Of a stretch of DNA of 11,207 bases, positions 8,405 through 11,207 are shown piece by piece. The translations under genes were made by a program, and so were the position numbers. The notes beneath the pieces were generated by a model that was not told the DNA's origin, searched no databases, and saw only the letters and a list, made by a program, of their open reading frames with translations. Within the stretch, counting starts at the first letter, position 1, and the number at the start of each line of letters is the position of its first letter. Source of the stretch: Micromonosporaceae bacterium (GTDB lineage Bacteria > Actinomycetota > Actinomycetes > Mycobacteriales > Micromonosporaceae); contig JADGHA010000102.1 of assembly GCA_019689695.1 (NCBI GenBank), positions 1 to 11,207 on the forward strand, read 5' to 3'.

Positions 8405-9106
8405 GTGCAGATTGACTGGCCGGCGCTGCGCGCCGCGGCCACCGAGGTGATGCGCCGCGCGTACGCGCCGTACTCGAAGTTCCCGGTGGGTGCGGCCGGC
8501 CTGGTCGACGACGGCCGGGTGGTGACCGGGTGCAATGTGGAGAATGCCGCGTACGGCGTGGTCCTGTGCGCCGAGTGCGGGGTGGTCTCCGCCCTGCACG
8601 CCAGCGGCGGCGGCCGGCTGGTCGCACTCTCCTGTGTGGACGCCGACGGCGAGCCACTGATGCCCTGCGGCCGGTGCCGGCAGCTGCTGTGGGAGCATGG
8701 CGGTCCACAGTGCCTGATCGATGCGGATCCCGAGCCGCGGAGCATGGCCGAGCTGCTGCCGCACGCGTTCGACGTCACCGACCTGGACGCGGTGGACCGC
8801 CCGGCCGCCAAGCACGCCCCGGTCCTGCCGCCGGACCTGGCCGAGTGGCAGGGTCGCGGCACCGTCTTCATCCACGCCGACATGGCGGGCGGGCGACGGG
8901 TCTGGACCGGGTACTGGGAACGGTCCAGCACGCCGGAGGAGCCGGCCGGCATCCTCGAGGAGGCGCCGAACTGGGCGACCGCTGCGGAGGGTGCTGCCTG
9001 GGGGCGGGTGCGCACGCCGCGCGTGGTGGTGGTCAACGCCGACGGGACGACCGCGTGGGCCGGCGCGGGCGATCCGCCGGCCGGCATGCCGCGTTTTGAG
9101 GAGTAG
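8405..9106 (+). CDS. cdd: Cytidine deaminase with a C-terminal extension
   Basis: Hydrolytic deamination of cytidine and deoxycytidine to uridine and deoxyuridine, in the cytoplasm. The first ~130 residues are a complete zinc-dependent homotetramer-type Cdd: substrate-binding CNVENAAYG (43-51), Cys55 and catalytic Glu57 in CAE, and PCGRCRQ (87-93) supplying zinc ligands Cys88 and Cys91. This domain normally ends near ELLPHAFDVTDL (116-127), at about 130-135 residues. Here the frame continues to 233: a linker, then a block at about 147-233 (EWQGRGTVFIHADMAGGRR, WTGYWERS, EEAPNWATAAEGAAWGR, PRVVVVNADG) that is not part of the deaminase and that I do not recognise. The start is GTG at 8405, 6 bp after the permease stop, with AAGG upstream. 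Import of nucleosides by the upstream transporter feeds it directly. Confidence 0.93.
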   Translation: MQIDWPALRAAATEVMRRAYAPYSKFPVGAAGLVDDGRVVTGCNVENAAYGVVLCAECGVVSALHASGGGRLVALSCVDADGEPLMPCGRCRQLLWEHGGPQCLIDADPEPRSMAELLPHAFDVTDLDAVDRPAAKHAPVLPPDLAEWQGRGTVFIHADMAGGRRVWTGYWERSSTPEEPAGILEEAPNWATAAEGAAWGRVRTPRVVVVNADGTTAWAGAGDPPAGMPRFEE

Positions 9107-9111
9107 CTGGC

Positions 9112-10380
9112 ATGTTCGCTGACGTCATCCGGGTCAAGCGGGACGGCGGGGTGCTCTCCGCGGAACAGATCGACTGGGTGGTCGGCGCGTACACCCGGGG
9201 CGAGGTGGCCGAGGAGCAGATGGCCGCGCTGGCCATGGCGATCCTGCTGCGCGGCATGACCGCCGACGAGGTGGCCAGGTGGACGCACGCGATGATCGCC
9301 AGTGGGCAGCGGCTGGACCTGTCCGGGGTGCCGCGGCCCACTGTGGACAAGCACTCCACCGGCGGGGTGGGCGACAAGATAACGCTGCCGTTGACCCCGC
9401 TGGTCGCGGCGTGCGGGGCGGCGGTGCCGCAGCTGTCCGGGCGCGGGCTCGGGCACACCGGCGGCACGCTGGACAAGCTGGAGGCGATTCCCGGGTTCCG
9501 GACCGGGTTGAGCAACGCACAGTTCGTCGCCCAGCTGCGCCAGGTGGGCGCGGCGATCTGCGCGGCCGGCGAGGAGCTCGCCCCGGCCGACCGCAAGCTG
9601 TACGCCCTGCGCGACGTCACGGGCACGGTCGAGTCGATCCCGCTGATCGCCAGCTCGATCATGAGCAAGAAGATCGCCGAGGGGACCGCGGCGCTGGTGC
9701 TGGACGTGAAGGTCGGGTCTGGTGCGTTCATGAAGTCCGCCGACCGGGCCAGCGAGCTGGCCCGCACCATGGTGGAGCTGGGCAAGGCACACGGCGTCCG
9801 GACCGTGGCCCTGCTCACCGACATGTCCACGCCGCTGGGCCGGGCGGTCGGCAACGCGGTCGAGGTGGCCGAGGCGGTCGAGGTGCTCGCCGGCGGCGGG
9901 CCGGAGGACGTGGTCTCCCTCACGCTGGCGCTCGCCCGCGAGATGCTCGCGCTGGCCGGGCTCTCTGACGTGGATCCGGCGGACGCGTTGCGGGACGGGC
10001 GGGCGATGGACACCTGGCGGGCGATGGTGCGGGCGCAGGGTGGCGATCCGGACGCCCCGCTGCCGCAGGCCGCCGAGGCCGAGGTGGTCAGGGCGGACCG
10101 CGACGGCGTGGTGGCCGCGGTCGACGCGTACGGCATCGGGGTGGCGGCCTGGCGCCTCGGCGCGGGCCGGACCCGCAAGGAGGACCCGGTCTCGGCCTCC
10201 GCCGGCGTCGTGCTGCACCGTAAGCCCGGTGACCCGGTCCGTGCCGGCGATCCGCTCTACGAGCTGCGTACCGACGATCCGGGCCGGCTGCCCGCGGCCC
10301 TGGCCCTGGCCGCGGAGGCGGTGGTGGTCGCGGACGCCGCACCGGCCCGCCCCCCACTCGTGATGGACCGGCTCGACTAG
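9112..10380 (+). CDS. deoA: Thymidine / pyrimidine nucleoside phosphorylase
   Basis: Phosphorolysis of thymidine or deoxyuridine (possibly uridine) to base plus (deoxy)ribose-1-phosphate. The protein has 422 residues, near the usual 430-440. It has the all-helical N-terminal lobe, the phosphate-binding DKHSTGGVGDK (79-89), and the family signature SGRGLGHTGGTLDKLEAIPG, followed by LYALRDVTGTVESIPLIASSIMSKK and VLDVKVGSGAFM; the C-terminal lobe keeps KEDPVSASAGVVLHRKPGDPV. Some stretches resemble Bacillus Pdp (IMSKK, LYALRDVT) and others E. coli DeoA, so whether uridine is also used cannot be fixed from sequence. The ATG at 9112 uses GAGGAG (9098-9103), which is encoded in the last two codons of cdd; the genes are 5 bp apart and surely co-translated. 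It takes the product of Cdd onward to central carbon metabolism. Confidence 0.95.
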   Translation: MFADVIRVKRDGGVLSAEQIDWVVGAYTRGEVAEEQMAALAMAILLRGMTADEVARWTHAMIASGQRLDLSGVPRPTVDKHSTGGVGDKITLPLTPLVAACGAAVPQLSGRGLGHTGGTLDKLEAIPGFRTGLSNAQFVAQLRQVGAAICAAGEELAPADRKLYALRDVTGTVESIPLIASSIMSKKIAEGTAALVLDVKVGSGAFMKSADRASELARTMVELGKAHGVRTVALLTDMSTPLGRAVGNAVEVAEAVEVLAGGGPEDVVSLTLALAREMLALAGLSDVDPADALRDGRAMDTWRAMVRAQGGDPDAPLPQAAEAEVVRADRDGVVAAVDAYGIGVAAWRLGAGRTRKEDPVSASAGVVLHRKPGDPVRAGDPLYELRTDDPGRLPAALALAAEAVVVADAAPARPPLVMDRLD

Positions 10381-10388
10381 GACGATCC

Positions 10389-11069
10389 GTGCCCCTGCCA
10401 GCGCCTGACCCGGCCACCGTCCGCGTCGCGAGCCTGGCTGAGCTGCGCCGGCTCGGCCTGCCACTGCCGCCGCCGCAGTTCCCGCTGGTCTGGGAGCCCG
10501 GGGACGAGGTGGCGCTGCGGCCGACCGCCGAGATCGAGGCGCGGGCGGCCGTGCTCAACGTGGTGCTCGCCCGCGCCTTCGGCATGCCCCAGGAGGAGGC
10601 GATGAGCTGGCTGCTCAACGCCCGCCTGATGGAGTCGGTCACCAAGCCGGAGTGGCGGTACGTGACGACCGGCCAGGGCGACCACCGCTCGTTCGTGCTG
10701 CACTTCGACGCGATCTTCGCGCTCACCTGGGTGCTCGGGCTGAGCAAGCACATCGACCCCGCCGGCCCGCCTGACCCGGGGCTGATGGACCGGCTGCCCA
10801 ACCTGGCCGGCGGCGAGTCCTACCAGCACTGGCGGTCCCGCTCGCTCGCCGCGCCCCGGGCCGCCACCGAGGTGGCCGCCATGCTGGACCTGCACTACTG
10901 CCTGGACTGGGCGTACCTGGAGGCGGAGCGGGAGGGGCTGGCGCTGCCCGGGCCGATCGACTCGAACGCCACCGGCCAGCGGCGCTGGGCGCTGGAGTGG
11001 TCGGTGATCTTCATCGGCCCGTACCACGATCCACCGTCCGCCTGGGACGAGATCGATCTCGCCACCTGA
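10389..11069 (+). CDS. DUF4272-family protein of unknown function
   Basis: A 226-residue soluble protein, no signal peptide or membrane segment, resembling DUF4272. Supporting blocks are EIEARAAVLNVVLARAFG (about 53-70), EEAMSWLLNARLMESVTKPE (73-92), a tryptophan-rich centre (HFDAIFALTWVLGLSKHIDP) and the C-terminal DLHYCLDWAYLEAEREGL followed by QRRWALEWSVIF. No catalytic motif is evident and the family has no established function that I know. The GTG at 10389 lies 8 bp after the deoA stop with AGGA (10379-10382) upstream, so it is the last gene of the operon; the long palindrome follows 10 bp after its stop. A role connected with nucleoside salvage is suggested only by position. A short or leaky N-terminus (Pro-rich, 2-10) leaves the exact start slightly open. 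Confidence 0.85.
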   Translation: MPLPAPDPATVRVASLAELRRLGLPLPPPQFPLVWEPGDEVALRPTAEIEARAAVLNVVLARAFGMPQEEAMSWLLNARLMESVTKPEWRYVTTGQGDHRSFVLHFDAIFALTWVLGLSKHIDPAGPPDPGLMDRLPNLAGGESYQHWRSRSLAAPRAATEVAAMLDLHYCLDWAYLEAEREGLALPGPIDSNATGQRRWALEWSVIFIGPYHDPPSAWDEIDLAT

Positions 11070-11079
11070 CTCCCGCTTT

Positions 11080-11160
11080 CCCCGCGATCTTGCAGTTGTG
11101 CCCCCCGACTTAGGCTGATTTAAGGGGTATTCCGGGGTACACAACTGCAAGATCGCGGGG
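11080..11160. terminator. Long-stem palindrome: terminator or dispersed palindromic repeat
   Basis: The 21-nt segment 11080-11100 is repeated without mismatch in inverted form at 11140-11160, with a 39-nt centre. Beyond a 2x2 mismatch, CCCCG (11103-11107) also pairs with CGGGG (11133-11137), and the centre can form an alternative small CTTA/TAAG hairpin (11109-11112 with 11121-11124). It starts 10 bp after the last gene of the operon. There is no T-run, as is usual for actinomycete terminators. Its length and perfection also fit a MITE- or REP-like repeat serving as terminator; I saw no clear target-site duplication at its ends. Confidence 0.75.
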
Positions 11161-11207
11161 TGAAGAGGCGGAGGTGGACGGAGGCGGTGACCGTGGTCGG
11201 GCTGGGG
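11160..11207 (+). CDS. Possible start of a further gene, cut by the window edge
   Basis: The frame GTG (11187) ACC GTG GTC GGG CTG GGG gives Val/Met-Thr-Val-Val-Gly-Leu-Gly, a common opening for a glycine-rich nucleotide- or SAM-binding domain, with GGAGG at 11170-11174 (12 nt away) and 11180-11184 (2 nt away). An in-frame GTG at 11160 is an alternative. Only 7 to 16 codons are visible, so this is no more than a hint. Confidence 0.2.
   Translation, partial: MKRRRWTEAVTVVGLG

Noticed and set aside
8257..10464. Minus-strand open frame of about 735 codons opposite cdd and deoA
   Set aside because: Antisense artefact of high third-position G+C; cdd and deoA are unambiguous on the plus strand.

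Overview
The window is very G+C-rich, with strong G/C preference at third codon positions and GTG, TTG and probably CTG starts beside ATG. Together with the style of the proteins (MerR and TetR regulators, a BMP-type nucleoside uptake system, cdd-deoA, DUF4272) this points to an actinomycete, most likely of the Micromonosporaceae. That placement is inference from codon and protein style; there is no rRNA or other marker here.

Left part (1-2920): a leftward MerR-family regulator gene (95-1015) whose promoter carries the 19-bp spacer and spacer dyad typical of MerR-controlled promoters. Next comes a divergent pair: a leftward TetR-family regulator (1204-1821) and a rightward polytopic membrane protein of the YhgE/Pip / ABC-2-permease type (1919-2920). 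Between the two are two copies of the same dyad (AACGAA-N2-TTCGTT), placed where a repressor would control both directions.

Right part (3068-11069): a rightward, compact nucleoside uptake and pyrimidine salvage operon. Order: BMP-family substrate-binding lipoprotein (TTG start); a 123-bp gap holding a perfect 12-bp inverted repeat; a double-domain ABC ATPase that appears to start at CTG behind a strong Shine-Dalgarno sequence; two permeases; cytidine deaminase (cdd) with an unusual C-terminal extension of about 90 residues; thymidine/pyrimidine nucleoside phosphorylase (deoA); and a DUF4272 protein. From the ATPase onward, genes overlap by 4 bp or lie 5-8 bp apart. The logic is simple: the lipoprotein captures nucleosides, the ATPase and permeases import them, Cdd turns (deoxy)cytidine into (deoxy)uridine, and DeoA splits pyrimidine (deoxy)nucleosides into base plus (deoxy)ribose-1-phosphate.

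The operon is closed by an 81-bp element with perfect 21-bp inverted arms (11080-11160), either a long-stem terminator or a dispersed palindromic repeat. Immediately after it the last bases could be the beginning of another gene.

I see no CRISPR array, tRNA, rRNA, transposase or phage gene, and no clear new defence or biosynthetic system. The points most worth a second look are the CTG start, the Cdd extension, the twin TetR operators, the MerR promoter geometry and the terminal long palindrome.
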